Source: an uncultured Candidatus Hydrogenedens sp. | GTDB taxonomy: Bacteria > Myxococcota > UBA4151 | Length of the DNA: 45,707 nucleotides | Direction of reading: 5' to 3' | Assembly: GCA_902574205.1 (NCBI GenBank) | Contig: CACGMS010000008.1 | Coordinates: forward strand, 1-45,707 | Part shown: piece by piece, positions 32,130-41,279 of the stretch | How the letters are laid out: every line of letters starts with the position of its first letter | Numbering within the stretch: position 1 is the stretch's first letter | The notes under the pieces: model-generated | Database searches by the model: none | What the model saw: only the letters and a program-made list of their open reading frames with translations | What the model was told of the DNA's origin: nothing | Made by a program: the position numbers and the translations under genes

Positions 32130-33271
32130 GGGCGAACAAGCTCATGACGCGTTCGAGTGAAACGATCAAGACGCGCCTCGATAACGTCGATGCCTAATCC
32201 AGGACCGGTCAGCCTTGACGCCAAGCCTTGCTTACCAAACATAATGCTTTGCTCACTCAAATCCTCGCGTAACAATAGGGTTCCAAACGAACCTTCAATA
32301 AAGCGCGCCTGATCAAGATGGGCAGCTAAATGTCGCCCTGCAGATGACAAAATAGCGGTTTCACCAACATGAGCCCCTATTTGATACCAAAGCCCAGCCG
32401 CTTGAGCTTTTGCAGCAAATTCTAAACAGGGTCTTAGGCCACCGTTCTTTGACAGTCTTATATTCACCGCATCAATCGCCCGATGAGTAATTAAGGCTTC
32501 GAGATCATCCTGCGTGACAAAGGATTCATCAGCCATCAGCGGGATGGACACCGACTGCCTCAATTCAGCGAGCCCTTGCCAATCTCGAGGCGCCAAAGGC
32601 TCCTCACACGAGACCACACCGAGCGGTTCAAGGGCAGTCAGGTGATGCTTGGCCTGATCGAGCGTCCAAGCACCATTGGCATCCACGCGTAAATTCGCCT
32701 CATCACCCATGATCGAGCGCACCGTACTGACGGTTTCAAGCACATCGTCGACACCGACCTTAATCTTGATTTGCTGCAAGCCAAAATAACGCATTTGACG
32801 CGCTCTTTTGCTCACACCCTCAAGCGAGCTACCCCCAATAACGCCGCTGTAAGTCATCTGGTGGCGTCGCGCTGGCACAACCTTCTCAATGCCTTCATTT
32901 TGGCTCTTGAGCAGGGCATCAAGCGTTGCCAGTTCAAGCAAACAACGCGCCGAATGATGCGCATGGACTGCTTGGTTCGGCTCTAAATCCAACCCGCCAA
33001 GTGCTTGATCAATCGATTCAAGGGGGTTGTGCACATCCAAATCCGATTTGTGCAACGCAGGAGCGAGAACCGACCGAATCTGTTCAACTACAGTCTCGGT
33101 CGTTTCACCGGTCACATAAGACCGCGGCAACCCTTCGCCATAACCAATCGTTCCGTCATCGAGCATAACCGTGGCAACCATCGCATCAGAGGCGCCGCGA
33201 TCCTTCATACTGTGCTTAAAACGATCCACGAACGGGATGTCTAGAACACGAATTGTCAGTGAGCGAACGTT
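32126..33271 (-). CDS. Enolase-superfamily enzyme (muconate-lactonizing / dipeptide-epimerase subgroup)
   Basis: The product has 381 residues from the GTG at 33271 (CGGGA upstream); a longer frame from GTG 33322 is possible. The catalytic barrel has every residue of the MLE subgroup: the KxK pair in QIKIKVG (Lys169, Lys171), metal ligands in LRVDANGAW (Asp197), SCEEPL and MADES (Asp248), and the opposing lysine in RLSKNGG (Lys275). Members racemise or epimerise dipeptides and N-acyl amino acids, cycloisomerise muconate or make o-succinylbenzoate. Co-translation with a GH3 amide synthetase (4-base overlap) favours an amino-acid amide or dipeptide substrate. That preference is inference. Confidence 0.88.
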   Translation of the reverse strand, partial: NVRSLTIRVLDIPFVDRFKHSMKDRGASDAMVATVMLDDGTIGYGEGLPRSYVTGETTETVVEQIRSVLAPALHKSDLDVHNPLESIDQALGGLDLEPNQAVHAHHSARCLLELATLDALLKSQNEGIEKVVPARRHQMTYSGVIGGSSLEGVSKRARQMRYFGLQQIKIKVGVDDVLETVSTVRSIMGDEANLRVDANGAWTLDQAKHHLTALEPLGVVSCEEPLAPRDWQGLAELRQSVSIPLMADESFVTQDDLEALITHRAIDAVNIRLSKNGGLRPCLEFAAKAQAAGLWYQIGAHVGETAILSSAGRHLAAHLDQARFIEGSFGTLLLREDLSEQSIMFGKQGLASRLTGPGLGIDVIEARLDRFTRTRHELVRP

Positions 33272-33333
33272 CACATTAATTCCCGCAAACGATGAGCAGC
33301 GAGCGACAACGCGCCAAGCCACTGAACTGGCGC

Positions 33334-36084
33334 CTAATCAATCTTGAGCTCCATACGAACGAGCTTGCGCGCCGTTGCGACAACTCGCTCCATGAACTCA
33401 TAATGCCTAAACGTATGAGCCATCATATATAATGCCATGCGATTGACCGTCAGATCCATCAGTGCGTATTTGTATCCCTCACGCCAGATCGCTGGGTCGA
33501 TCGTGGTTTGAGCATGCTTCTCTAAGGTTTGCCTGTGTAATTCAACGTAGTGATCGACGTCTTCGACCGCTGGATTGACTCCGAGCACAAAGACTAAAAA
33601 CTCGGCTAAGTCATGCTGCGGCAACCCAAGAGTCGCTAACTCCCAATCATAGGCGCATAATCGCAGCCCATCGTCAGTCGGACGAAGGCAGATGTTGCGC
33701 GGGTTAAAGTCATTGTGAATAAGCGTACGGGGCATCGATTCAATCATCGGCCACCATTGCGGCAAACTGCGAACAAAGCTGAGATAGTACTGTAAGACGC
33801 GGCGCGGGACCAGGTCAGGAAACTCTTCGGCTGCGTGGACTTCAAGCGCCTCCCAAAGCGGAATCATTTCGGTCATGTCGGCACTCGTCATTACGGGACC
33901 AAGCCAAGGTTCTGCTTGAAGCTCATCCTCACGCCCGTACCAAACACTGTGCACCTCAGCGATCCCTTTGATCGCCGCTTCGATGTGCTCAGATTGCCAA
34001 CCACTCACATCATCGGCGCTGTCCATAAGCACCATACCATCGAGTAATTCCATGGTGAGGACGTACGCTTCGCGCTGGGGGTCTTCATGCAGTCCATAAA
34101 CCGTTGGCATATGCTTGATGAATCGCTCGTCGGTCTGAGCGAAAATCTCAAGTTCTCGCAAATGACACCCATTAAAACCGAGCTTATTTTTGTATTTATT
34201 GTGATTGGAAGCCAACTGCCCACCACACATCGACGCCATACTGTTGATCATCAAGACCACCTCTTCATCGAGTGGCTTGACTTTAGCAATGACCGCCGCC
34301 TCTTGGACCACTTGGTCCGCACCTTGGTAGCTCATCTTCAACGGGAAATGACCAACTAATTTATTCACTTTACGGGCTGTCAATTCGGTGATGATCGAAC
34401 TCCCCATCTGTAATCCATCGATCGCTTCAATCGACATGACCTCGACATCAGTTCGACGCAACGCACGCTGTAAACCTGGCGTAAAAAATTCCGGCGTCAG
34501 GTCTTCGGATTTAAGCCATTCGACGGGACGGTTTCTACCCATCTTCTCATGCGCTGTCGCAAATTGCCCGCTCGCAATTGCGCTCAGCGTTGAAAGATCC
34601 AAGGACAAGCAAAACCCAGCAATAATCTCAGCAAGCCGACGACTTTTACCCGCTCCTGCGCAGCCGAGTAAGTCGAGCAAGTCTCGCTGGTTGGCAACGT
34701 GGGTTCCACCACCAACAGTCCCCACAATCAGGCTGGGCATCAACATACTGGCATAGACACCCCCATCGACCGCTTCGAGATGGAGTTGCGCGAGGCTGGA
34801 TTCGTGCACACACGCGATGTCCTGACCGCAAGCGGTAAACAGCGCGCCCACTACATTGGCAACATTGATGTTGTAACCGACCATCCCCACTTGAATACTG
34901 CCAGCAACAAAACCGTGATGCGAGACCAGCAACTGTTTGCTGTCGACTTTGAGAACAGACTGTAAGACCTCTTCACTTAAGAACGCTTCGGCAAGCACGC
35001 GCGTCCCTCGACCACTAATAAAACTGTTGTAATTGACCTTTTTATCGCCTGACATATTGGCTTCAATGATGAAATTATCGAACGAAATCTCATCATAATG
35101 CTTCATTTGTCCCATCATCCACTGACAGGCTTTCCAGGTACAGGTCGTCGTCATGTTCTGTCCGGCTGCGTCCCCGGTTTCATAGACAAAAGCGACATGG
35201 ACCATATTGCCAAGCATTCTTGGCTCAAGACTGATCAATTTGGCGTACCGACTCACAGTGCTGACTTGTTCTCGAATTTCCTCGACGTGTTCGGCGATCC
35301 ATCGCCCAAAAAGCGCTGCGCCGGTCATATCCGAGACCACAAACAGCGGTACCCGCATCATCCGCTGACTGAGTACACGGGTGCTCACACCACCTGACCG
35401 AGTAATCGCTGTCGCACCGCGCGTTGCCGAAGCGACCAAAGCGCCTTCGGTCGTCGCCATCGGCGCATAAATGGGTCCTTCGACTTCTTCTCCCCAGAAC
35501 TGCAGGGGTCCCGCTATACCCACAGGGACAGCGACGCTACCAATGAGGTTCTCAATATTGCTCGTCAGTCGCTCTGCTTTGAGATTAAATTCCGTCAGTG
35601 TATCAAGCGGCGCCCCGCTCTTTTCGCGGGCAAACCCTAACCGTTCGATACGCGCCGCTTCAGTGTAGAGCCCACGTGAAGGTATCTTGGGAGGTTTTTC
35701 GATGGGCGCCTTGCGCGTAACCGGACCGCTAAGACCACCTCTTAGTTGAGCGAGAACCTTCCAAAGCCTTGCTTTGGCTGCGTCACTTGAGGGCGAAAGA
35801 TCTAAGGTCGCGCTGCTGGAATCTTTATGATGATGGATCTGGTTTAAGACGAGTTTAAGTTGAGTATCAAGCGCATGTTCATCATGCACAAGTCGAATAC
35901 TCGGCAACGAATTCCCCGTCTTCCACTCGTGAGCAACCGATTCGTCAGTCTCAACGGTAATCTTGCGATGACTGATGGTGAGGGTTGGTGCTTTGACCGT
36001 TTGTCCGTGATGCTTAAAAACCAAGTAAAAACCTCGACCGTCGCCGCTGTCTTCAAGTGCTTTGTGTTCCTCTTGGATAGCCAT
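33334..36084 (-). CDS. Class I HMG-CoA reductase fused to an APH-type phosphotransferase
   Basis: The product has 916 residues from ATG 36084 (AAGGA upstream). Residues 1-130 are an unrecognised N-terminal domain. Residues about 140-580 are a class I HMG-CoA reductase with ENLIGSVAVPVGIAGPL, catalytic Glu213 (ATTEGAL), Lys348/349 (GDKKVN), Asp422 (CGQDIA) and His512 (ATAHEKMG), plus GTVGGGTHV. Residues about 600-905 are an aminoglycoside-phosphotransferase/choline-kinase-like domain with the catalytic loop LIHNDFNPRN (Asp792, Asn797) and metal site AYDWE (Asp813). Both active sites look intact. The first domain makes mevalonate. The kinase may act on the product, on a cluster metabolite, or as a control domain. 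It is the fourth gene of the reverse operon. Confidence 0.92.
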   Translation of the reverse strand: MAIQEEHKALEDSGDGRGFYLVFKHHGQTVKAPTLTISHRKITVETDESVAHEWKTGNSLPSIRLVHDEHALDTQLKLVLNQIHHHKDSSSATLDLSPSSDAAKARLWKVLAQLRGGLSGPVTRKAPIEKPPKIPSRGLYTEAARIERLGFAREKSGAPLDTLTEFNLKAERLTSNIENLIGSVAVPVGIAGPLQFWGEEVEGPIYAPMATTEGALVASATRGATAITRSGGVSTRVLSQRMMRVPLFVVSDMTGAALFGRWIAEHVEEIREQVSTVSRYAKLISLEPRMLGNMVHVAFVYETGDAAGQNMTTTCTWKACQWMMGQMKHYDEISFDNFIIEANMSGDKKVNYNSFISGRGTRVLAEAFLSEEVLQSVLKVDSKQLLVSHHGFVAGSIQVGMVGYNINVANVVGALFTACGQDIACVHESSLAQLHLEAVDGGVYASMLMPSLIVGTVGGGTHVANQRDLLDLLGCAGAGKSRRLAEIIAGFCLSLDLSTLSAIASGQFATAHEKMGRNRPVEWLKSEDLTPEFFTPGLQRALRRTDVEVMSIEAIDGLQMGSSIITELTARKVNKLVGHFPLKMSYQGADQVVQEAAVIAKVKPLDEEVVLMINSMASMCGGQLASNHNKYKNKLGFNGCHLRELEIFAQTDERFIKHMPTVYGLHEDPQREAYVLTMELLDGMVLMDSADDVSGWQSEHIEAAIKGIAEVHSVWYGREDELQAEPWLGPVMTSADMTEMIPLWEALEVHAAEEFPDLVPRRVLQYYLSFVRSLPQWWPMIESMPRTLIHNDFNPRNICLRPTDDGLRLCAYDWELATLGLPQHDLAEFLVFVLGVNPAVEDVDHYVELHRQTLEKHAQTTIDPAIWREGYKYALMDLTVNRMALYMMAHTFRHYEFMERVVATARKLVRMELKID

Positions 36085-36094
36085 GTGTAAGTCC

Positions 36095-38392
36095 TTAGGT
36101 CGTGGAAGGCTTGGCTGGCCAAGCTTTGAGTAAGAGGGGTAAGACGAAAAGATCACAAAACAACGCGGCAAAGGCGGCTATCGTCGTGAGCAGTCCAAAG
36201 TAGAATACCGATTTGACCGACGCCAACATCAGCACGGGGAACCCAACCATCAAAAGGACGGTGGTAATCACCGCAGGGACGCCCGCGTGCTCATAGGTAT
36301 AATCGAGCGATTCATCCCAGTTCATTTGCGCTTCCTCGCAGCGCCGCCAATGATAAAGAAAATGGATCGTATCATCGATGGCAACGCCTAAAACAATCGC
36401 TGCGATTGTTGCGCTCGCTATGTCGAGGTTTTGACCCAAGCCATACATCACCGCGAGCATCATCCCCACCGGCAACGCGTTGGCAACGACGCTGATCAAA
36501 GCAAGGCGTATGGACCGAAGCCAAATCACCATGAGGACAAAGATAAGCGCCAGCGCAATCACAAAAGCCTGTCTTTGGCTTTGCAGGATGTAATCGACAA
36601 TCTGCACATACAAAGGAACGTACCCGGCAGCTTCTACAGTCGCGAGATCACCGTACACGTCTTGTGCGAGTTCAAGGATTGAATCGAGTTCACGGGCGAT
36701 CTTTGATGAACTTGCCATTCCGGCAATCAGCGTGATGCGCAGCATGGATCCGTCGGGTGTCATCAAACGAGCAAAGATATTATCCTCATAACCAGACTTA
36801 TCTGGCGACCATTCAAGCGGACCCACCGAGTGAGTGAGTTGCGCGTGAAGAGACTTGATTTGCTGATCATCAAAAGGCGTTTGCACCAACTGGGTTTTGC
36901 TCTGTGTACTCAACACTCGCCGGTAAATACGTGCCAAACTCAAACTGTTGCTGACGGTCGCACGTTTACTGACCTCACGCTCGAATTGTTCGGTGGCGTT
37001 GAGCACTGCTGCAGTGGGAATTAAATCGGATCTCCGAGGGCGAACAATCAGTTCAACCGGGAAATAATGACCCCATTGACTCTCGATGGTTTGATGGTCG
37101 TCAACCACCTGATGATCGTTGGGTAAATAACCTAGAGTATAGGTGTCGGCTTGGAGTTGACTGGTCCCATAGGCACTGAAACCGACAAACGCGAAGACGA
37201 CCACGACAAGCAATTGAGGACGCTGACGCAAAGCCCGAGCACACCAACCCATAAAAGGTTCAATCCCGCGATATTTCGGTAACTCAAGACCGTCTTTTAG
37301 ATAAAGAAAGGCAACGGACATCAATACCGTACACGCGAGCAGCGCTGAACCCACGCCAACCGCTGCAAAGATACCCAACTCTCGAATTGCCGCCATGGGC
37401 GATGTAGTTAACGCCAGAAATCCGACCATCGTGGTCAGTGTAGTCATCAGACAAGGCACCAGAATTTTACTCAAACCAGTGGTCAGCGCCTGGCGGCGAT
37501 CCGTTGTTTCTTTGAGTTCACCCAGTAAAGCCGCTGGAAAGTGGACAGCATCGGCGATTCCAAGAACGATCACCAAAGTCGGTAGGAGCACCGTCACCAT
37601 ATTGAGTCGATGACCCATCAACCCATAAGTTCCCAGACAAACGATGGTGCCCACCGCAATGACACCACCGGTCGCAACCACCAATTTGAGATTACGGAAA
37701 ATCAACCAAAGGGTGATAAACATAACGAGGTAGGTCATGCTCATGAACAGACCAAAGTCGTGTTCAAGAGCTTGATTCAAACCAGTATAGATAACCCCCA
37801 TGCCTGCGAGCGCATACGACATCTCGCCCAAATGCTTAGCGGCGCTCGCCCGCACCTGGCCAACAAACAGGTCGCGTTGGTTATCAAAATCGTCGGTCAC
37901 CGCCATTTGAATCCAAAGCATCGCTTGCTTCCCATCAGCCGACAACAAGCGATCACGAATTAGCGGGCTCTCGAGCGCCATATCCCCGATATGTTGCAGG
38001 TGCTTGGGATCGTCTATCATTGGCGATCGGATGATACGGGCAAAGGCTCGACCCGTCTTTGTCAGCACCATATCTTTGGCGTTGAGGAGCGAATCAATGC
38101 GCGCCACGCCAGCTTGCGCTTCAAGCTCTTTAACCAAACCGTCAAGCCGACGAAGTACGGCGGGCTGAACAATGCCGCCAGGCTCATGCACATGTAAAAG
38201 AATGACTTCGTCGTTGCCGAAGCGCTCGTGAAATTGATGATAATCCACAAGCTTTGGATCATCATCGAGAAACCAGACACGAATGCTGTTGTCCGGTACT
38301 ACTGCAGTCTTGAGACCGAGTCCTGCGATGCAAGTCGCTCCGATAAGCATACCCAGCAAAAGTAGACGATTGTCGATAAGGCGCTTGATCAT
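36095..38392 (-). CDS. MMPL/RND-family exporter
   Basis: The product has 765 residues from the ATG at 38392, which overlaps the DUF3419 stop by 4 bases (ATGA). The layout is that of single-gene MMPL/HpnN-type RND transporters: one N-terminal helix, a large periplasmic loop (SIRVWFLDDDPKLVDYHQFHERFGNDEVILLHV), a five-helix block with VIVLGIADAVHF, a second loop, and a second block with IVLGVAIDDTIHFLYHWRR. The acidic residues in both blocks suit proton-driven transport. No adaptor or outer-membrane partner is adjacent. Such proteins move lipids, hopanoids or polyketide-like products, so it probably exports the product of this operon. Confidence 0.9.
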   Translation of the reverse strand: MIKRLIDNRLLLLGMLIGATCIAGLGLKTAVVPDNSIRVWFLDDDPKLVDYHQFHERFGNDEVILLHVHEPGGIVQPAVLRRLDGLVKELEAQAGVARIDSLLNAKDMVLTKTGRAFARIIRSPMIDDPKHLQHIGDMALESPLIRDRLLSADGKQAMLWIQMAVTDDFDNQRDLFVGQVRASAAKHLGEMSYALAGMGVIYTGLNQALEHDFGLFMSMTYLVMFITLWLIFRNLKLVVATGGVIAVGTIVCLGTYGLMGHRLNMVTVLLPTLVIVLGIADAVHFPAALLGELKETTDRRQALTTGLSKILVPCLMTTLTTMVGFLALTTSPMAAIRELGIFAAVGVGSALLACTVLMSVAFLYLKDGLELPKYRGIEPFMGWCARALRQRPQLLVVVVFAFVGFSAYGTSQLQADTYTLGYLPNDHQVVDDHQTIESQWGHYFPVELIVRPRRSDLIPTAAVLNATEQFEREVSKRATVSNSLSLARIYRRVLSTQSKTQLVQTPFDDQQIKSLHAQLTHSVGPLEWSPDKSGYEDNIFARLMTPDGSMLRITLIAGMASSSKIARELDSILELAQDVYGDLATVEAAGYVPLYVQIVDYILQSQRQAFVIALALIFVLMVIWLRSIRLALISVVANALPVGMMLAVMYGLGQNLDIASATIAAIVLGVAIDDTIHFLYHWRRCEEAQMNWDESLDYTYEHAGVPAVITTVLLMVGFPVLMLASVKSVFYFGLLTTIAAFAALFCDLFVLPLLLKAWPAKPSTT

Positions 38393-39516
38393 CCGCAGAT
38401 CTGCTCGACGTGAAAGGCGCGATAAAACCACGATCGATCCTGGGCATGAAGTTTCTCGCTCAGGTCGCTCATCGGCTTTAAGAGATGGCGCAAACGATCA
38501 GAACTGGTTCGAGGAACCAGTAAGTTCCAATAGGCGATCCGTCCACCGGGGCGTAATTGACGCCCAAGCGCTTCGAAGACCGCTTCATTGAGTTCCGGAC
38601 TCATGTATTCAAAAATATCGCTGAGATTCGCTTTGCTAAAATAGCCTGACGACTTGCTATCCAAGACCTGTTCGAGTTCGCCGGTGTGAAGATGGACGCG
38701 ATCAATGAGCGCTTTGAGACGATGATAATTTTGGGGTCTCAAATAAGGCGGTGCCGTCTCTAAATTACGGTAACGACCCGTGAGAAAATACTCGATGTAG
38801 AAGTTCGTGTGGAGATCAAGCTCAGTGCACGCTCCGCAAAATCGCTGGTAGAAATAGCCGCCCACATCGCCTTCTTCAACGTGCTCAAATTGTGCAGGAT
38901 CACGCCCTTGTTCTGCCATTTTTTCTCGACCAAAATACCAGCGAAAACATCGCTCAAAATCAGGTAAACCGATCTGCTTAACCACAAAATCGCGTTGCTC
39001 TTCTAAGGGGCTTTGCTCAAAAAAACGGCTAAGAACATCCGGCGCCCAAAAGGTGGGCAGGTGATCCTGCGCAAAAGTTTGAATATAGCGCTCAAGTCGT
39101 CCCGTATCGATAAGTCCTTGATCAATATCCTCATGACGAGTCAGCCAAAATTCGCGAGTTTGCGGCGAAAGTTCGTTTTGTATCCGACCAAAGATTTTTA
39201 ACCGGTCCGTGCCAGGACGTACGCCCAGTAAACGGACAAAATCCTGATGATCGAGTACTCGAATCGCTGCTAATTTTAACTCGAGTAAAGCCGTTTGCGC
39301 CGGGTTCATATCGACAGCGGTCACCGAGCGAGGTTCAAGCAAAAGCAACGCGAGCACATTATCGCCTGCACTGCAGATGCTCAACACATCGTCATCGGGA
39401 TGAATATCGAGACCCCGTTCGAGCAACAGATGATCTTCCCATACTTGGGAGTAGCGCACCTGGTCTAAGGTCATTTTTTGAGCGATTTCACTCTTGAGTG
39501 TTTCGTTGGCGTTCAT
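38389..39516 (-). CDS. DUF3419 protein, BtaA-like SAM-dependent 3-amino-3-carboxypropyl transferase
   Basis: The 375-residue product matches the DUF3419/BtaA family: VRYSQVWEDHLLLERGLDI, SICSAGDNVLALLLLEPRSVTAVDMNPAQ (the SAM site) and ALGRQLRPGGRIAYWNLLVPR near the end. Family members move the 3-amino-3-carboxypropyl group of S-adenosylmethionine to diacylglycerol as the first step of betaine-lipid synthesis. The BtaB N-methyltransferase partner is absent here, so another acceptor or an unmethylated homoserine-type headgroup is possible. The start overlaps the ligase stop by one base (TGATG), and the stop overlaps the exporter start. Confidence 0.86.
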   Translation of the reverse strand: MNANETLKSEIAQKMTLDQVRYSQVWEDHLLLERGLDIHPDDDVLSICSAGDNVLALLLLEPRSVTAVDMNPAQTALLELKLAAIRVLDHQDFVRLLGVRPGTDRLKIFGRIQNELSPQTREFWLTRHEDIDQGLIDTGRLERYIQTFAQDHLPTFWAPDVLSRFFEQSPLEEQRDFVVKQIGLPDFERCFRWYFGREKMAEQGRDPAQFEHVEEGDVGGYFYQRFCGACTELDLHTNFYIEYFLTGRYRNLETAPPYLRPQNYHRLKALIDRVHLHTGELEQVLDSKSSGYFSKANLSDIFEYMSPELNEAVFEALGRQLRPGGRIAYWNLLVPRTSSDRLRHLLKPMSDLSEKLHAQDRSWFYRAFHVEQICG

Positions 39517-41141
39517 CAGTCCCTCAGTGAGGCTCGAAGCCCCACACGATCTATTTTACTCTGATGGCGATAATCCATGGGTATCTTCTGCCTGACAACC
39601 AAAGGCACTTCGTCTAGGCGATACCGCTTGAGCACCTTATGAATTGATTCTTGGGGCACTTGATGAGTCGATAATTCCAAAACTAAAATGGCGGAACCCG
39701 CGACTGTCCCTTGAATCAAAGCCGATCGAGTGACGCCGTCAAGGTCATCAAGGGCGGCTTCGATAGGCAAGGGTTGAACCGCGACGCCTCGGTGTTGGAC
39801 CAGGTCTTTAACGCGCCCCTGAAGCCAAATTCGTTGATGCTCATCAAAGCAGGCTACATCACCGGTTCGATGCCAAACGGTCCCGTCTTCGGCATAGATT
39901 TTGTTTGCCCGATTTGCGTTCGGGTTATCTAAATAGGAACGGTTGACATGCGGGCCCGACACCACCAACTCACCGGACATGCCTTGCTCAACACGATAAG
40001 GATCAATGCCATCGGCGCCAAGGTCGACTGGGTCGCTGGGGAGATGGACCAAAGCCACATCAGCAACATGAGCGACGGAACCAACGAGCAAGCCTAAATC
40101 GACTGCTCGTTCTCGTTCTGAGAGCACCTCAACCATCGATACGCTGGCGATGGGCTCAGCCTCAGTTGACCCATAGACCACTTGAGCTTCACACGCTGGG
40201 AAACGCTCAAGGATCCGCCGACATAAATGCATGGGGACGGGAGCGCCACCAACCGCCATTCGTTTAATCGAGTGGTTACGCTGATCTTTAGCCTCAAGAT
40301 GCTCAACTAGTCGTTCGATATAAGCCGGCGCTCCGCTCATTTGATTGATGCCCCAGCGCTGAATTTGCTCGACCAAGAAGGGCGCGTGAACAGAACCAGG
40401 CGCTTTGAAATCGACGGCAGGTAAGATCGTAGGAATACCGCAACACAGGTTGTGCAAGGTAACGACCGGGAAGCAGGGCATATCAATTTCGCCACCACGA
40501 TTCGGAAAGTGTTCGGCGAGCGCCAAATGCTGAGCTGTCAACAAACCATGCGTTCGGTCGGCTCCTTTAGGCCTGCCGGTGCTACCCGAAGTAAAAGTGA
40601 TCAGTGCATGATCGTCGGCTAAGGTTTTCCGAACAGTGGGCTCAGCGCCGGTTTCACGAAACAGCAGTCGGCTCGGTCGAACACCAAACCCTTTCGAATC
40701 CACACTAAAGCAGCGCAATCCCCAAAGCGCTGGAATCAACCATCGAAAGCGGAGCAGCGCGCCCACGCTCAAGATCGCTTGCGCTTTCGCGTCGCGAATA
40801 GCTTGAACTATTTTCGCTCGCGGCATGCCCGCATCGATCAACACCGCAGACAGACCCGAAGCGAATAAAGCTAAAAGTAAAGCATACAAATCAAGCGATA
40901 ACGGCGCCATCAAAATCATTCGATCGCCCGCCTTGAATCCATGTGCTTCAAGACCTGCTTGAAAGGAAGCTATGCGTTGTCCGAGTTCGCCGAAAGTCAG
41001 TCGCTCTTCGGTGTAGGCCGACCCTTCGCCATGCAATACAGCTACCACCAGTGCCAATTGATCAGGGTTTTGGCGCGCTTGATCGACCACACGCTCTGCT
41101 AAGTTTGGATTGTGGTTGGTCTGCAAAGGGGCTTGGTCCAT
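39516..41141 (-). CDS. Adenylate-forming (AMP-dependent) ligase, OleC-like
   Basis: The product has 541 residues. The ATP-binding motif ITFTSGSTGRPKGADRTH, the A5-like VVYGSTEAEPIASVS, the A7-like WHRTGDVACFDEHQRIWLQGR and the late lysine in YRHQSKIDRVGL are all present. The phrases AVLIDAGMPRAKIVQAI and DMPCFPVVTLHNLCCGIPTILP are closer to OleC (beta-lactone synthetase) and related fatty-acid ligases than to acyl-CoA synthetases. OleA, OleB and OleD are not in the window, so it is unlikely to serve hydrocarbon synthesis here. It is the first gene of the reverse operon and probably activates an acid early in the pathway. Confidence 0.88.
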   Translation of the reverse strand: MDQAPLQTNHNPNLAERVVDQARQNPDQLALVVAVLHGEGSAYTEERLTFGELGQRIASFQAGLEAHGFKAGDRMILMAPLSLDLYALLLALFASGLSAVLIDAGMPRAKIVQAIRDAKAQAILSVGALLRFRWLIPALWGLRCFSVDSKGFGVRPSRLLFRETGAEPTVRKTLADDHALITFTSGSTGRPKGADRTHGLLTAQHLALAEHFPNRGGEIDMPCFPVVTLHNLCCGIPTILPAVDFKAPGSVHAPFLVEQIQRWGINQMSGAPAYIERLVEHLEAKDQRNHSIKRMAVGGAPVPMHLCRRILERFPACEAQVVYGSTEAEPIASVSMVEVLSERERAVDLGLLVGSVAHVADVALVHLPSDPVDLGADGIDPYRVEQGMSGELVVSGPHVNRSYLDNPNANRANKIYAEDGTVWHRTGDVACFDEHQRIWLQGRVKDLVQHRGVAVQPLPIEAALDDLDGVTRSALIQGTVAGSAILVLELSTHQVPQESIHKVLKRYRLDEVPLVVRQKIPMDYRHQSKIDRVGLRASLRD

Positions 41142-41217
41142 AGCCTGTATCTCGCACGATTAGGAAGCTGTGAGGACCCCCCCATTCAAAAGACGACAGC
41201 GGCAAAATCTTTTATTT

Positions 41218-41247
41218 TTGTGACGGGCAAGCCAGACTCTCTATAAG
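41218..41247 (+). promoter_or_regulatory. Probable sigma-70-type promoter of the UbiA-dikinase operon
   Basis: TTGTGA (41218-41223) and TATAAG (41242-41247) are separated by 18 bases and lie 33 bases before the TTG start codon. The -10 matches consensus at five of six bases. The 138-base gap also has to carry the promoter for the divergent six-gene operon, so both halves may be controlled together. Confidence 0.5.
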
Positions 41248-41279
41248 CGTTCCATTACCGGCGCTCTAACGAGGTCTAT

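Noticed and set aside
36085-36171. Longer N-terminus of the HMG-CoA reductase fusion
   Set aside because: It overlaps the exporter gene, while ATG 36084 has a good ribosome-binding site and a 10-base spacing.
38389-39516. Betaine-lipid (DGTS) operon
   Set aside because: No BtaB methyltransferase is adjacent and the operon contents are unrelated to betaine lipids.
39516-41141. p-Coumaroyl-CoA ligase that would make the PYP chromophore donor
   Set aside because: Motifs are closer to OleC-like ligases, and the gene lies in a different operon 31 kb away. No tyrosine ammonia-lyase is present in the window.
39516-41141. Hydrocarbon (olefin) synthesis cluster
   Set aside because: Only an OleC-like gene is present; OleA, OleB and OleD are missing.
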